DNA from: Streptomyces sp. NBC_01571
GTDB taxonomy: Bacteria; Actinomycetota; Actinomycetes; Streptomycetales; Streptomycetaceae
Assembly (NCBI RefSeq): GCF_026339875.1
Contig: NZ_JAPEPZ010000001.1
Span: forward strand, 1,426,001-1,490,000
Direction of reading: 5' to 3'
DNA length: 64,000 nucleotides
The position numbers were made by a program, and so were the translations under genes. Below, piece by piece: positions 50,363 to 59,691 of the stretch. The notes beneath the pieces are model-generated. The model was given only the letters and a program-made list of their open reading frames with translations, had not been told where the DNA came from and ran no database searches. Every line of letters begins with the position of its first letter. Within the stretch, counting starts at the first letter, position 1.

Positions 50363-50635
50363 TCAGTGCGCGGTGCCCGGGACGTCGGCCGTCGTGCGCG
50401 GGGCGGCCTGCCCGGCGGTGTTCCGGAGGGCGTCCCCGGTCGTGCCCGGGTGGGTGCCCGCCTCGGTGGTGGCCGCGGGATTCCCGTCCTTCATCGCCTT
50501 GGCCTCGCTCTTGAGGATGCGCATGGACTTGCCGAGCGCGCGGGCGGTGTCCGGCAGCTTCTTCGAACCGAACAGCACGACGAGCACGATCGCCACGATC
50601 AGCAGGTGCCAGGGTTCCAGGCCGTTGCGGAGCAT
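50363..50635 (-). CDS. tatA: TatA/E family twin-arginine translocase protein
   Basis: 90 residues. An N-terminal transmembrane helix (about 9-23, [15 protein letters not shown]), the hinge [16 protein letters not shown] and an amphipathic helix are typical of TatA. The tail is low-complexity. TatA forms the protein-conducting part of the Tat pathway. It stands alone here rather than with tatC, so it is probably a second or paralogous TatA. It is encoded on the minus strand with the ATG at 50635. Confidence 0.9.
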   Translation of the reverse strand: MLRNGLEPWHLLIVAIVLVVLFGSKKLPDTARALGKSMRILKSEAKAMKDGNPAATTEAGTHPGTTGDALRNTAGQAAPRTTADVPGTAH

Positions 50636-50867
50636 CGTGCGCCCGCCCTTCCTCGCATCGGTCGAGGGAGCGTCCCGTGGTCCGCCGCCCCCAAGAAGAT
50701 TGCCACTTTGCGCAACTGTACAACCGGTGACCGATGACCGGGTCAGGACCGGCGGGCTCTGCGGGCTCTGCGGGCTCTGCGAACAGGATGAACTCGATGT
50801 CCTGGACGGGCTCGGCACGCTCGACTGGCTCGGCACGCTGGACGTGCTGGGGAAAGTCGCGTCGCCT

Positions 50868-51242
50868 TCAGGCGCCGAAGCCGCGCAGCCGCCGACCCGC
50901 CGCCTGGGCGGGCAGCCCGGACCGGTCGGCCCGGTCCGTCAGTTGTCCGACCATGAGGCGTACGACGGTCACCACGTCCGGGTCGTCGACGAAGTAGACC
51001 TGTCGCCGGCCCTCGCGCCGGGACCGTACGAGGCCGGCGAGCTTCAGCTTGGTGAGGTGCTGGCTCACCGCGGGCAGCGCACCGCCGACCCGCTCGGAGA
51101 GTCCGGTCACGTCGCTCTCGCCCTGCGCCAGCGCCCACACGATGTGCAGCCGTGCCGACGACGCGAGCAGCCCGAAGGCGGCGGCCGCCTCCGCCAGCAC
51201 CTCGGCGGACGGATCGTCGAAGCCGCCGACCTCCGTCGCCAC
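50868..51242 (-). CDS. ArsR family transcriptional regulator
   Basis: 124 residues. Winged helix: [20 protein letters not shown], recognition helix [17 protein letters not shown] and wing [14 protein letters not shown]. No clear cysteine pair for metal binding. GTG at 51242 is chosen with GGAGGG 6 bp upstream. The target is not obvious, since the neighbour TatA is not a usual ArsR target and the HEAT-repeat gene is divergent. Confidence 0.85.
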   Translation of the reverse strand: MATEVGGFDDPSAEVLAEAAAAFGLLASSARLHIVWALAQGESDVTGLSERVGGALPAVSQHLTKLKLAGLVRSRREGRRQVYFVDDPDVVTVVRLMVGQLTDRADRSGLPAQAAGRRLRGFGA

Positions 51243-51412
51243 CGTGTTCCCTCCCCCTCGCCGCGATCGTCCCGCGCGAACCGCCCCGGCCGCCATGTGA
51301 ACCGTCCCAGTCTAGGGAGCCCCGCCGGCCGAGGGGACGGGACGCGGCCCGACCGGGCCGGCTCGGACGGAAACGGGCTCCTGGCGGCCGGACGCCGACT
51401 GTCAGTGCCGTG

Positions 51413-53599
51413 GTGCACACTCGCGCTCAGTTGCCGAATGTCCCGGAGGGCACCGTGTTCACGGGGATCGACGAGGTCGCCTGGGCCTCGATGAAGCATG
51501 CCTACGGAAGCGCGGAGGAAGTACCGCGCCTGCTGCGGGGACTGGCTTCGCCCAGCCCCCAGGAGCGTGAGAGGGCGCTCGACGGCATGTACGGAGCCGT
51601 GCACCACCAGGGCGACGTGTACGACTCGACACTCGCGTGCATCCCGTTCCTCTTCGCGCTCGTCGCTCGGGCGGAACTCCCCGACCGGAGCGGCGTCGTG
51701 GAGCTGCTCGTCAGCATCGGGGGAGGAGCGACCGCCGACGAACAGCCGCTCGAGGACGCGGATCCCGTCGGGGAGCGACCGGCCGAAGGGGCGGATCCCG
51801 CCGACGACAACCACGCGATGGCCCGGACCGCGGTAGGGGCGGGTGCCGCGGTCTTCGCCCAGCTGGTCGGGGACCGGGACCCGGAGGTGCGCCGGGCGGC
51901 GGCGCCGGCGCTGACGCGCTTCCTCGACGAACCGGAGCGGGTGCTCGGGCTGTTGGCGGAGCGACTCGACGAGGAACAGGAGGACCGAGTCCGCCCGGCC
52001 CTCGCCGAGGCCCTCGGTCTCTTCGCGCGCCTGCGTCCCTCGGTCGGCGCCGCGGCGGTGGACCGTCTGGTCGCGCTCTGTTCCGCACCGCACGACCCGG
52101 GGCTGCGGCTCGCCGCGCTCGGCCAACTCGCCGGCTGCGCCCCCGATCGCCTGCCCATCGACCTCGTGTCCACCGTCGTCGCGCTCCTCAGGGCCAGATC
52201 CCGGTGGCCCCGGGTCGAGGACCTGCCCGAGCGGCCCGACACGGACACACTCATCGGTCGGCTGCGACGCCTGCGCCCGGCCGACGAGGAGGGCTCTCAG
52301 CTCCTGCGGACGCTGCACACCGCGCTCGGTGGGCGGACGGCCGACCGGATCGCCCTGCTCAACGGGCAGTTGACCTGTGACGCGGCCACCGACCGGTGCA
52401 ACGCCGTGTGGATGTCGGCGGGGCTGTTCTGCGAATGGCGCGGATCGTACGAGGAACCGGTCGCCTTGATCGGCGAGCAACTCCTGCTGGGGGACGGGCG
52501 GTTGCGTGACGCGGCCGTCTCGGTCCTGGGGGATCTCTTCACCCTGGCCCGACCGGCCGCCGACCACCTCGCCGAGCTGGTGGCCACCGGTCCCGAGCAC
52601 TCGACACGCCGGTGGGAGCGCGGGGCACCGACGCTGGGCGGAGCGCTCAAGGCGCTGGCCAGGGCCGGGGACCGGCGAGCGGTACCCGCGCTCGCCGAAG
52701 TACTGGGCGGACCGGTCGTACCGTACGACGCCGGATACACCATCAAGTACCTGGGCGCGGCGGCGGAACCGCTCGGCCCGCTGCTGCGCGCACGGCTCGG
52801 CGAGGTGCCCCTCGACTCGCCCGACGCGTACGACCACGCCTCGCCGCTGCTGTCCGCCCTGGGCGGGCTGCGGCACACCGACGCGCTGCCGGAGGTGCTG
52901 CGGCTGCTGCGCGGCATGACGGCCGAACTACGCGGCCGGGAACGGCTGGTGAAGGCGGCCACGCAGACCCTGGGCGCGTTCGGACCTGCGGCGCGGGAGG
53001 CACTGCCGGTCCTGCGCGAGCTGCTGGACGGCGAGTACGCGGTGGCGGCGGCGTCCGCGCTCTGGTCGGTGGAGGGGGACGCCGGGGCCGTACTGCCGGT
53101 GCTTCGGCGGGAGTTGACGCGAGGGAAGCACGCCCGCGCGAGCGCCGAAGCACTGGGGCGGTTGGGTCCCGCGGCGGGCGCCGCGGTGCCCGACCTGCGC
53201 CGCATGGCAGCGTCGGAGGACGTCTGGAAACAGGCGGCGGCCGCGGGGGCCCTGTGGGACGTCGCCGGGGAGCCGGATCCGGTCCTCACGGCGCTCCGTT
53301 CGGCCTGGGGACGGAACGTGCACACGCGTGGCACGCTGGCCGCGTGTCTGGGCCGAATGGGTCCGGCGGGTACACCCGCCCACGCTCTGCTCCGTACGGA
53401 ACTCGCCGCACCGCGACGGCACCAGGCGCGGTCCGCCGGGCACGGCAGCCACGACATCGTCGAGGACGAACAACTGCTGCGCCTCTGCCGGACCGCCCTG
53501 GAGAGCGCCCGGCCGGGGCCGCGGCAGGCGACGTTCGCCCCGCCGCGAGGCCCGGCACGCACCCTCGCCGCACCGGAAGGGAGTGACGAGCCGTGCTGA
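51413..53599 (+). CDS. HEAT-repeat protein
   Basis: 728 residues of repeated two-helix units (for example DRDPEVRRAAAPALTRFLD, RVRPALAEALGLFARL and RLAALGQLAGCAPD), matching HEAT/PBS-lyase-type repeats through most of the length. Such proteins serve as scaffolds, and no enzymatic motif is seen. Probably cytoplasmic. GTG at 51413 or 51410 gives a sensible start, but the ribosome binding site is weak, so the N-terminus is uncertain. Confidence 0.8.
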   Translation: MHTRAQLPNVPEGTVFTGIDEVAWASMKHAYGSAEEVPRLLRGLASPSPQERERALDGMYGAVHHQGDVYDSTLACIPFLFALVARAELPDRSGVVELLVSIGGGATADEQPLEDADPVGERPAEGADPADDNHAMARTAVGAGAAVFAQLVGDRDPEVRRAAAPALTRFLDEPERVLGLLAERLDEEQEDRVRPALAEALGLFARLRPSVGAAAVDRLVALCSAPHDPGLRLAALGQLAGCAPDRLPIDLVSTVVALLRARSRWPRVEDLPERPDTDTLIGRLRRLRPADEEGSQLLRTLHTALGGRTADRIALLNGQLTCDAATDRCNAVWMSAGLFCEWRGSYEEPVALIGEQLLLGDGRLRDAAVSVLGDLFTLARPAADHLAELVATGPEHSTRRWERGAPTLGGALKALARAGDRRAVPALAEVLGGPVVPYDAGYTIKYLGAAAEPLGPLLRARLGEVPLDSPDAYDHASPLLSALGGLRHTDALPEVLRLLRGMTAELRGRERLVKAATQTLGAFGPAAREALPVLRELLDGEYAVAAASALWSVEGDAGAVLPVLRRELTRGKHARASAEALGRLGPAAGAAVPDLRRMAASEDVWKQAAAAGALWDVAGEPDPVLTALRSAWGRNVHTRGTLAACLGRMGPAGTPAHALLRTELAAPRRHQARSAGHGSHDIVEDEQLLRLCRTALESARPGPRQATFAPPRGPARTLAAPEGSDEPC

Positions 53600-53622
53600 G
53601 TGGCGCGTCGAGGACATCGTCC

Positions 53623-54210
53623 TCAGCCGGTCTTCCGTCCCCACAGTGGCCCGATCCGCTGCCACTCCTCGTCCCACTGCTCCATACGGCGCCGCTCCAT
53701 GTGTCCGCGCACGAGCCGCCCGCCCATGAACGGCACGCCCGCGGCGCTCACCCCCATCAGGATCCCTACCAGCGAGGCGCGCAGCCGGGACTCGGAAGGT
53801 GAGGCGGGCTTGATAACGAGCCGGCCGTCGTCGTCCGTCCACACGGTGACCGGGGTGCCCGCGTGACTGCCGACGGAGACCCGCGCCCGGCCGGCACGCG
53901 GTGAGCCGTCCGCCGCGGTCCAGCGGACCTTCGCCCACACCATGTCGGCGCCGGTCGCCGACGCGGTCGTCTTCGGTACGTCGTCGGCGAGCAGCGCGAG
54001 GACGGAGTGCCGCTCGGCGCGCTGTCGGGCGAGGCCGTGCTCCACGGACTGCGTCGCCAGCAGGCCGGCGAGCACCCCGCCGACCACGGTGAGCGCTCCG
54101 GCGACGAGCACGATCCAGGCCTCCAGGGCGTCGCTGCGCCGCCGCAACGGGTTGCGCCGCCATCTCCACAGCCACCCGTTCGGAACCTTCGGACCACGGA
54201 ATGCCGCCAT
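53623..54210 (-). CDS. Rv1733c-like membrane protein
   Basis: 195 residues: an N-terminal WLWRWRRNPLRRRSD segment, a transmembrane helix (about 30-52), an extracellular domain, and a second helix near residue 150. This matches the actinobacterial Rv1733c family of conserved membrane proteins. No function is established. ATG at 54210 follows AGGAGG; an upstream GTG is less likely. It is convergent with the HEAT-repeat gene. Confidence 0.82.
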   Translation of the reverse strand: MAAFRGPKVPNGWLWRWRRNPLRRRSDALEAWIVLVAGALTVVGGVLAGLLATQSVEHGLARQRAERHSVLALLADDVPKTTASATGADMVWAKVRWTAADGSPRAGRARVSVGSHAGTPVTVWTDDDGRLVIKPASPSESRLRASLVGILMGVSAAGVPFMGGRLVRGHMERRRMEQWDEEWQRIGPLWGRKTG

Positions 54211-54619
54211 CAACGGCGTCCTCCTCACGACCGCACGGACATGTCACGTCGCCCTCCCATACGGGCCCGGTCCCTCCGATGCTCACGAGGAGCCCGGGGA
54301 CGCGTCCGTTCCGGCACTCCCTTCGCTCTCCGCCCGATGCCCTCCGCCCCGCCCTCCGCGGACGGACCGTCGGCGGACATCGTCAACGGGCCCCACCGAC
54401 CGGCACGTGCTGCCGTTCAGTCCCGTGAGGTCGCCGGGGTGTGCTCGGTGATGGTGCAGTCGCGCCGACATCGGAGCTGACATCGGAGCTGACAGCGAAG
54501 AGGCAGAGCCCCTGTCGCGCGGCAGGGGCCGACCTCGTGACAGGTACCCGCGCGACGGGTACCCGTGCGACATGCGCGTCCATCTGTGCGGCCCGGTGGG
54601 TCTCCGCGAGGGCCGCGGC
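54211..54619. other. 409-bp gene-free gap with repeats and hairpins
   Basis: Between two minus-strand genes. It holds a 12-bp tandem duplication (GACATCGGAGCT at 54467-54478 and 54479-54490), a hairpin GGTACCCG-CGCGA-CGGGTACC (54543-54563) that overlaps the palindrome ACGGGTACCCGT, and the terminator-like stem at 54508-54529. I see no convincing gene. Confidence 0.7.
54508..54529 (-). terminator. Terminator of the uracil-DNA glycosylase gene
   Basis: GCCCCTG (54508-54514) pairs with CAGGGGC (54523-54529) around an 8-nt GC-rich loop. It is about 90 bp past the stop. Confidence 0.6.
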
Positions 54620-55297
54620 CTACGGCAGCTGCCAGTCCACCGGTTGGGCGTCCTGCCGCAGCAGCAGGTCGTTGGCCCGGCTGAACGGCCGCGAGCCGAA
54701 GAAGCCCCGGTCCGCCGACATCGGAGACGGGTGCGCGGACTCGATCGCCGGAAGATCCCCCAGCAACGGGCGCAGATTACGCGCGTCACGCCCCCACAGG
54801 ATCGACACCAGTGGTTTGCCGCGAGCGGCCAACGCCCGGATGGCCTGCTCCGTGACCTCCTCCCACCCCTTGCCCCGGTGCGCGGCGGGCTTGCGCGGGG
54901 CCGTCGTCAGTGCCCTGTTGAGCAGCAGCACGCCCTGCCGCGTCCACGGCGTCAGATCGCCGTTCGACGGCCTGGGCAGCCCGAGGTCGGAGTGCATCTC
55001 CCGGAAGATGTTCTCCAGACTGCCCGGCAGCGAACGCACCTCGGGCGAGACCGCGAAACTCAGCCCGACCGCCATACCCGGTGTGGGGTAGGGATCCTGA
55101 CCCACGATCAGGACCCGCACGTCGTCGAAGGGCTGCTGGAAGGCCCTCAGGACGTTCGCGCCGGACGGCAGGTAGGTCCGGCCCGCCGCTATCTCGGCCC
55201 GAAGGAAGTCACCCATGGCCGCGATGCGTTCGGCCGCAGGCTCGAGGGCCTTCGCCCAGCCTGCTTCAACAAGTTCGTACAGAGGTCGTGGTGCCAC
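54620..55297 (-). CDS. ung: Uracil-DNA glycosylase
   Basis: 225 residues, family 1 UDG. The water-activating motif is [16 protein letters not shown], and the DNA-intercalation loop is [16 protein letters not shown]. It removes uracil from DNA in base excision repair. The start is GTG at 55297. Length and motifs are complete. Confidence 0.95.
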   Translation of the reverse strand: MAPRPLYELVEAGWAKALEPAAERIAAMGDFLRAEIAAGRTYLPSGANVLRAFQQPFDDVRVLIVGQDPYPTPGMAVGLSFAVSPEVRSLPGSLENIFREMHSDLGLPRPSNGDLTPWTRQGVLLLNRALTTAPRKPAAHRGKGWEEVTEQAIRALAARGKPLVSILWGRDARNLRPLLGDLPAIESAHPSPMSADRGFFGSRPFSRANDLLLRQDAQPVDWQLP

Positions 55298-55528
55298 GGT
55301 GCGTCACTCTACTGGCACACACGGACGCCCCGCATACGCACCGAAGCCCGCCGGACCAGCGCAGTTGACACTCGCCCCGGCCTCCACGGTCCCGCACAGC
55401 GCGGGCATGTCCGGCATTACTGATCAATTCTGATCCACGCGTAACTCATCCGACAAAACCGGACGGATACCGCTCACCTGCACCCTCCCCGAACAGGGGA
55501 GCCCAAGAAACCAGTAACATGCGGCGCC

Positions 55529-56452
55529 ATGAGCTCCCCCACTGGGCCCGCGTCCGGCCTGCCAGTACGAATGCCGCGACCCCGCCAGCCCGGGCGGCAC
55601 CGCCGTCCGGAGCCCCTGGCGGCTCCCGAGGGCGCGCCCGCGCTCGTCCTCGCGGTGCCGGGCACCTCCAGCGCGGCCACGCGCAGCCTCGCCGAGGAGG
55701 TCGTGAGCATCGCGCGCTCCGAGCTGCCCGGCCTCGACGCCCGCATCGGGTATCTCGACGGGGACGACTCCGAGTTCCCCACGCTGCAGTCCGTGCTCGC
55801 GCGCGCCGCCGAGGAGCGCACCGCCCGCTTCGAGCAGGCCCGTGCCGCCGGTGCCGACGTGTCCGAGCCCGACGGCCCCGTCGCCGTCGTGGTGCCGCTG
55901 CTCGCCGGTCCTGACAACGCGCTGCTGCGCCGCATCCGCCAGGCCGTCATGGACAGCCGTGTCGCGGCCGACCTGACCGATTCCCTCGGTCCCCACCCGC
56001 TGCTCGCCGAGGCGCTGCACGTACGCCTGTCCGAGGCGGGTCTGGCGCGCGCCGACCGCGCCCGGCTGTTCACCGTGGCCACGGCCGCCGACGGCATCAT
56101 CCTCGCCTCCGTGGGCGGCGAGGAGGCCGTGCAGGCGGCCGGTATCACCGGCATGCTGCTCGCCGCGCGCCTCGCCGTGCCGGTGATGGCGGCGGCACTC
56201 GACGAGGAGGGCGCGATCGCGGCCACCGCCGAGCAGCTGCGCGGTTCCGGTTCCCAGCAGCTGGCGCTCGCCCCGTACCTGATCGGCCCGGAGATCGACG
56301 CCGGCCTGCTGGACGAGGCCGCCAAGGAGGCGGGCTGCTCCGCCGCCGAGGCGCTCGGCCCGTACCCGGCGATCGGCAAGCTCGCGCTGGCCAAGTACAC
56401 GGCGGCGCTGGGCATCGCTCCGCAGCAGCCGCAGGGCGCGCCGGTCCGCTGA
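55529..56452 (+). CDS. CbiX/sirohydrochlorin chelatase-like protein without metal histidines
   Basis: 307 residues of the CbiX/SirB chelatase-like family, two-domain form. The usual N-terminal HGS motif is replaced: LAVPGTSSAA instead of a VAHGSR-type motif. The second expected His region reads LLAGPDNALLRR. The fold-level pattern (ALVLAV, DARIGYLDGD, VAVVVPLLAGPDNALL) is clear. Without the metal-binding histidines it is unlikely to insert iron or cobalt. It is therefore a diverged paralog of unknown role. A terminator follows. Confidence 0.7.
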   Translation: MSSPTGPASGLPVRMPRPRQPGRHRRPEPLAAPEGAPALVLAVPGTSSAATRSLAEEVVSIARSELPGLDARIGYLDGDDSEFPTLQSVLARAAEERTARFEQARAAGADVSEPDGPVAVVVPLLAGPDNALLRRIRQAVMDSRVAADLTDSLGPHPLLAEALHVRLSEAGLARADRARLFTVATAADGIILASVGGEEAVQAAGITGMLLAARLAVPVMAAALDEEGAIAATAEQLRGSGSQQLALAPYLIGPEIDAGLLDEAAKEAGCSAAEALGPYPAIGKLALAKYTAALGIAPQQPQGAPVR

Positions 56453-56480
56453 CCGGCCCCGCACCCCCTCTCGCACTCCG

Positions 56481-56514
56481 AAGGGCCCGCTCCTGATCCC
56501 AGGAACGGGCCCTT
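56481..56514 (+). terminator. Terminator after the CbiX-like gene
   Basis: AAGGGCCCG (56481-56489) pairs with CGGGCCCTT (56506-56514), with an inner TCCTG/CAGGA stem and the loop ATCC. Confidence 0.88.
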
Positions 56515-56518
56515 CCGC

Positions 56519-56560
56519 CTCTGCCCTCTGCCCTCTGCCCTCTGCCCTCTGCTTTCTGCC
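56519..56560. repeat. 7-bp tandem repeat, six units
   Basis: Four exact CTCTGCC units, then two degenerate ones (CTCTGCT, TTCTGCC). It lies between the CbiX-like and lactonase genes. Confidence 0.9.
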
Positions 56561-56611
56561 CTCACAGGCTGCCGCGGGTCCTCGCGCCCGGCCGCACGGC
56601 CGGTGGCGCAC

Positions 56612-57658
56612 TCAGCCGAAGACCACGCAGGACGCCGCCGGAACCGGCATCGATCCGCTCCGCCGCGGCACCCCCGTGTCCGGGGCGACGGCGAACCAGG
56701 TCACGTCCCCCGAGCGCTCGTTGGCGACGTAGAGGAAGCGTCCGGAGGGGCCGACGGCCAGCGCCCGTGGCCAGGCGCCTCCACAGGGCACCGTGGCGAC
56801 CAGCCGCAGGCCCTCACCCGTCGCGTCGGGCGTCAGGACGGAGACGACGTCCTGGCCCCGCGTGGCGGTCCACACGAAGCGGCCGTCGGGCGACACCACG
56901 ATGCCCGAGGGGTACGCGTCGCCGTCCGGGACACCCGAGAGCACCGACGTCTCGCCGACGGGCCGCAGCGAGCCCTCCAGGGCGTTCCAGCGGCACACGG
57001 TGACGGTGGGCGCGAGCTCATTGAGCACGTACGCGTGTTCGCCCCGGGGATGAAAGGCGAGGTGGCGGGGTCCGGAGCCGGGGCGCAGCGCGATCTCGCG
57101 GTGCAGCGCGAGCCTGCCGCCCTCCAGCGTGCACACCCGCACCGAGTCCGTACCGAGGTCGACGCTCACCGCCCAGCGCCCGCTCGGGTCGGACTGCACC
57201 TGATGGGCGTGCGGGTTCTTCTGGCGCCGGGTGTGCGGCCCGGAACCGGTGTGCTGGAGCACGCTCGTGGCGGCGCGGGCCAGCGTGCCGTCGGCGCGGA
57301 CGGGCACGGCGGTGACGCTTCCGGAGCCGTAGTTGGCGGTGAGGACGTGTCCGGCGAAGACACTGAGATGTGTGGGACCGCTGCCGCCGACCGGCACCGG
57401 GGGCCCGGCCGGCTCCGGCTTGTCGCCGCCCACACGGTACGCGGCCACCGCGCCGTCGGCCGTCTCGCTGACCGCGTAGAGCATGTCGCGGGCGGGTGAC
57501 AGCGCGAGGTACGAGGGGTCGGCCACCCCGCCCACCGTGCTCAGGAGGGTCAGCGCACCGCTGTCGCGGTCCACGGCGGCGGTGAGGACTCCTGGGCCCC
57601 CCGCCGCCGTGAACGAGCCGATGAACGCCCGCTGTTCCCGCCTGCCACCGTCTGCCAC
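56612..57658 (-). CDS. Lactonase family beta-propeller protein
   Basis: 348 residues of the lactonase (6-phosphogluconolactonase-type, seven-bladed propeller) family. Blades appear as DPSYLALSPARDMLYAVSE, GPHTRRQKNPHAHQVQSD, GPRHLAFHPRGEHAYVLNE and WPRALAVGPSGRFLYVANE. The QNPHAHQV-like segment (KNPHAHQV) is typical of the family. It hydrolyses sugar lactones or related compounds. GTG at 57658 with GAGGGG 6 bp upstream is preferred to ATG at 57709. Confidence 0.88.
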   Translation of the reverse strand: MADGGRREQRAFIGSFTAAGGPGVLTAAVDRDSGALTLLSTVGGVADPSYLALSPARDMLYAVSETADGAVAAYRVGGDKPEPAGPPVPVGGSGPTHLSVFAGHVLTANYGSGSVTAVPVRADGTLARAATSVLQHTGSGPHTRRQKNPHAHQVQSDPSGRWAVSVDLGTDSVRVCTLEGGRLALHREIALRPGSGPRHLAFHPRGEHAYVLNELAPTVTVCRWNALEGSLRPVGETSVLSGVPDGDAYPSGIVVSPDGRFVWTATRGQDVVSVLTPDATGEGLRLVATVPCGGAWPRALAVGPSGRFLYVANERSGDVTWFAVAPDTGVPRRSGSMPVPAASCVVFG

Positions 57659-57720
57659 TGCCGACCCCTCTCGGTCCCCGCGTTGCTCGGGGCCGACGGT
57701 AGCAGCCATCGGTCTGCGGT

Positions 57721-59511
57721 CTAGACCAGGACCTCCCCACTGCCGCCGCGCGCCCGTTCGTGCGCCTCGGGGTGGTGCACGTAAGCGGGTCGCTGGTCCA
57801 GCGTTTCGTAGGTGCGGTGGAAGACGGGTGTGGCGCTGCCGGAGATGGGCGGCACGATCCACGACCAGTCGGCGCCGACGCGGCGGCCCTTGCGCTCCTC
57901 GCGGCCGAGATGGGTGAGGAAGTGCCGGGACTCGGTGTGGTGGTCGGTGACGGTGACGCCCGCGCGGTCGAACGAGTACAGGACCGAACGGTTGAGTTCG
58001 ACGAGCGTCCGGTCCTTCCACAGGGAGCGGTCGGTACGGGTGTCGAGGCCGAGGCGCTCGGCGAGGAACGGGAGGAGGTCGTAGCGGTCGGCGTCGGCGA
58101 GGTTGCGGGCGCCGATCTCGGTGCCCATGTACCAGCCGTTGAAGGGGGCCGTCGGGTAGCAGATGCCGCCGATCTCCAGGCACATGTTGGCCAGCGCGGG
58201 CACGGCGTGCCAGCGCAGTCCGAGCGAACGCCACCAGGTGTACTCGGGATGGTCCAGCCTCACTTCGAGCACCGCGTCGTCCGGCAGCGTGAACCAGCGG
58301 GGCCCCTCACCGGCGCCCTGCACCACCAGGGGCAGGACGTCGAAGGGGGTGCCCGGGCCGCCGGGCCAGCCCAGCCGCCGGGCGAGCGCGGTGAGGCCGA
58401 CGTTGCGCGGATCGCCGGTCACGCTCCCGTCGGGGCGCGCGTAACCGGCGTACCGGATGAGCTGTTCGTTCCAGATCCGCGGGCCGGGGCGGCCCGGCTC
58501 GTCCGGCGCGAAGACCGTGATGAGCGCTCGGATGCGGCCGTCACGGGTGGCCTCCCGCAGGTGGTCCGCGGAGGCGTCGGCGACCTCCCGTGCCGTCCGC
58601 ACCTCCCTGCGGTCGCGGACCCGCAGCGAGTGCCAGTACAGGCGCCCGATGCACCGGTTGGCGTTGCGCCAGGCGACACGCGCGCCGAAGACCAGTTCCT
58701 CGGTGGTGTGACGGTATGTGCCCGTCTCCGTTATCTCCGCCCGTGCGGCGGCGATGCGCCGGGACGGGTCGCCGAGACGCTGCTCGGTGTGATGGAGGGT
58801 GAGGAACTCGGCGGCGGCGCGGAGCAGCTCGTACGCCCTCCGCCGCGGACTCCTGAGGGCCGGTTCCGTCCCACCGGGTGTCCCGGGGCCGGTCCACGGC
58901 ACGGCGTCGGGCACGTCGGGGCCGGTCCAGGACACGGTCCGGTCCGGGCGGGGTGCCTGCACGGGGCAGGACCGCGCCTCGGCCGCCGGCCCTCCGTCCG
59001 GCAGCCGGCCCTGGAGGTCCGGCACCGGCACCGGCAGCGGGCCATGGGCCGGGGCCGGTGCCGGGACCTGAAGCGTGACAGCCGGGTCCGGGCGGGTACG
59101 AGGCTCCGTGCCGGCACGCGCGCGCGGCGGACGGGACTCCGCAGGTTCCGTCCGGTGACCGCCCGCCTGTTGTTCCCGGGGGCCGGTCAGCAGGTGATCC
59201 CGGTGGCCGCCGGAGCGCTGCTCCGGGCAGCCGTCCGAGGGCTGGTCCCGGGGGGCGTCCCCGTACTGGCCCCCCGGCTGGTCCCCGCGGCCGTCCCGGC
59301 GCCGGTCCTGGCGCTCGTCGGGACGCTGGTCCCGGCGGTCGTCGGGGAGCCGGCCCCGGTGGTCGTCGGAGTCGTCGTCGGGCTCGTCGTCGTCCCGCAG
59401 GGGTCCGACCATGAGCCGGTCGAGCCATCCACCCGGCCCGCCGGGCCACGGCGCGCTCCCCTCGTCCGCGAAGCGCTCACCGTGTCCGGTTCCGCGCGAC
59501 ATGTTCCGCAT
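57721..59511 (-). CDS. nos: Nitric oxide synthase oxygenase with a long N-terminal extension
   Basis: 596 residues. The bacterial NOS core runs from about 221 to the end: heme-ligating Cys287 in AWRNANRCIGRLYW, arginine-site segment GWYMGTEIGARNLAD, and WSWIVPPISGSATPVFH at the tetrahydrobiopterin/dimer side. It makes NO from L-arginine using an unlinked reductase. The first 220 residues are disordered, rich in Asp, Arg, Gln and Pro, unlike most bacterial NOS (about 360-400 residues). ATG at 59511 has GGGGGTGG upstream. Internal starts lack good sites, so the extension is probably real. Confidence 0.88.
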   Translation of the reverse strand: MRNMSRGTGHGERFADEGSAPWPGGPGGWLDRLMVGPLRDDDEPDDDSDDHRGRLPDDRRDQRPDERQDRRRDGRGDQPGGQYGDAPRDQPSDGCPEQRSGGHRDHLLTGPREQQAGGHRTEPAESRPPRARAGTEPRTRPDPAVTLQVPAPAPAHGPLPVPVPDLQGRLPDGGPAAEARSCPVQAPRPDRTVSWTGPDVPDAVPWTGPGTPGGTEPALRSPRRRAYELLRAAAEFLTLHHTEQRLGDPSRRIAAARAEITETGTYRHTTEELVFGARVAWRNANRCIGRLYWHSLRVRDRREVRTAREVADASADHLREATRDGRIRALITVFAPDEPGRPGPRIWNEQLIRYAGYARPDGSVTGDPRNVGLTALARRLGWPGGPGTPFDVLPLVVQGAGEGPRWFTLPDDAVLEVRLDHPEYTWWRSLGLRWHAVPALANMCLEIGGICYPTAPFNGWYMGTEIGARNLADADRYDLLPFLAERLGLDTRTDRSLWKDRTLVELNRSVLYSFDRAGVTVTDHHTESRHFLTHLGREERKGRRVGADWSWIVPPISGSATPVFHRTYETLDQRPAYVHHPEAHERARGGSGEVLV

Positions 59512-59691
59512 GGCGCCACCCCCAGCGGCTCAGTCCGCGGGCCGCTCCCGCACGGTCCCGCGGCTTCCGTGCGTCTGATAGCCGCGGGGTTACCCCGCCC
59601 ACGCGGTGATCCACCATCCACGTGGCCCATACATCCGTCACACCCACGGAGCGGATTGCCCCTGGCCCATGCCGGACGCACACGCCGGCCG

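Noticed and set aside
51107..52876. A long minus-strand frame opposite the HEAT-repeat gene
   Set aside because: The plus-strand product has regular helical repeats, while the antisense frame is Arg/Gly/Gln-rich with no features.
54383..54583. A 66-codon minus-strand frame in the gap before the Rv1733c-like gene
   Set aside because: It spans the 12-bp duplication and palindromes, has repeated VARVPV residues and no convincing start site.
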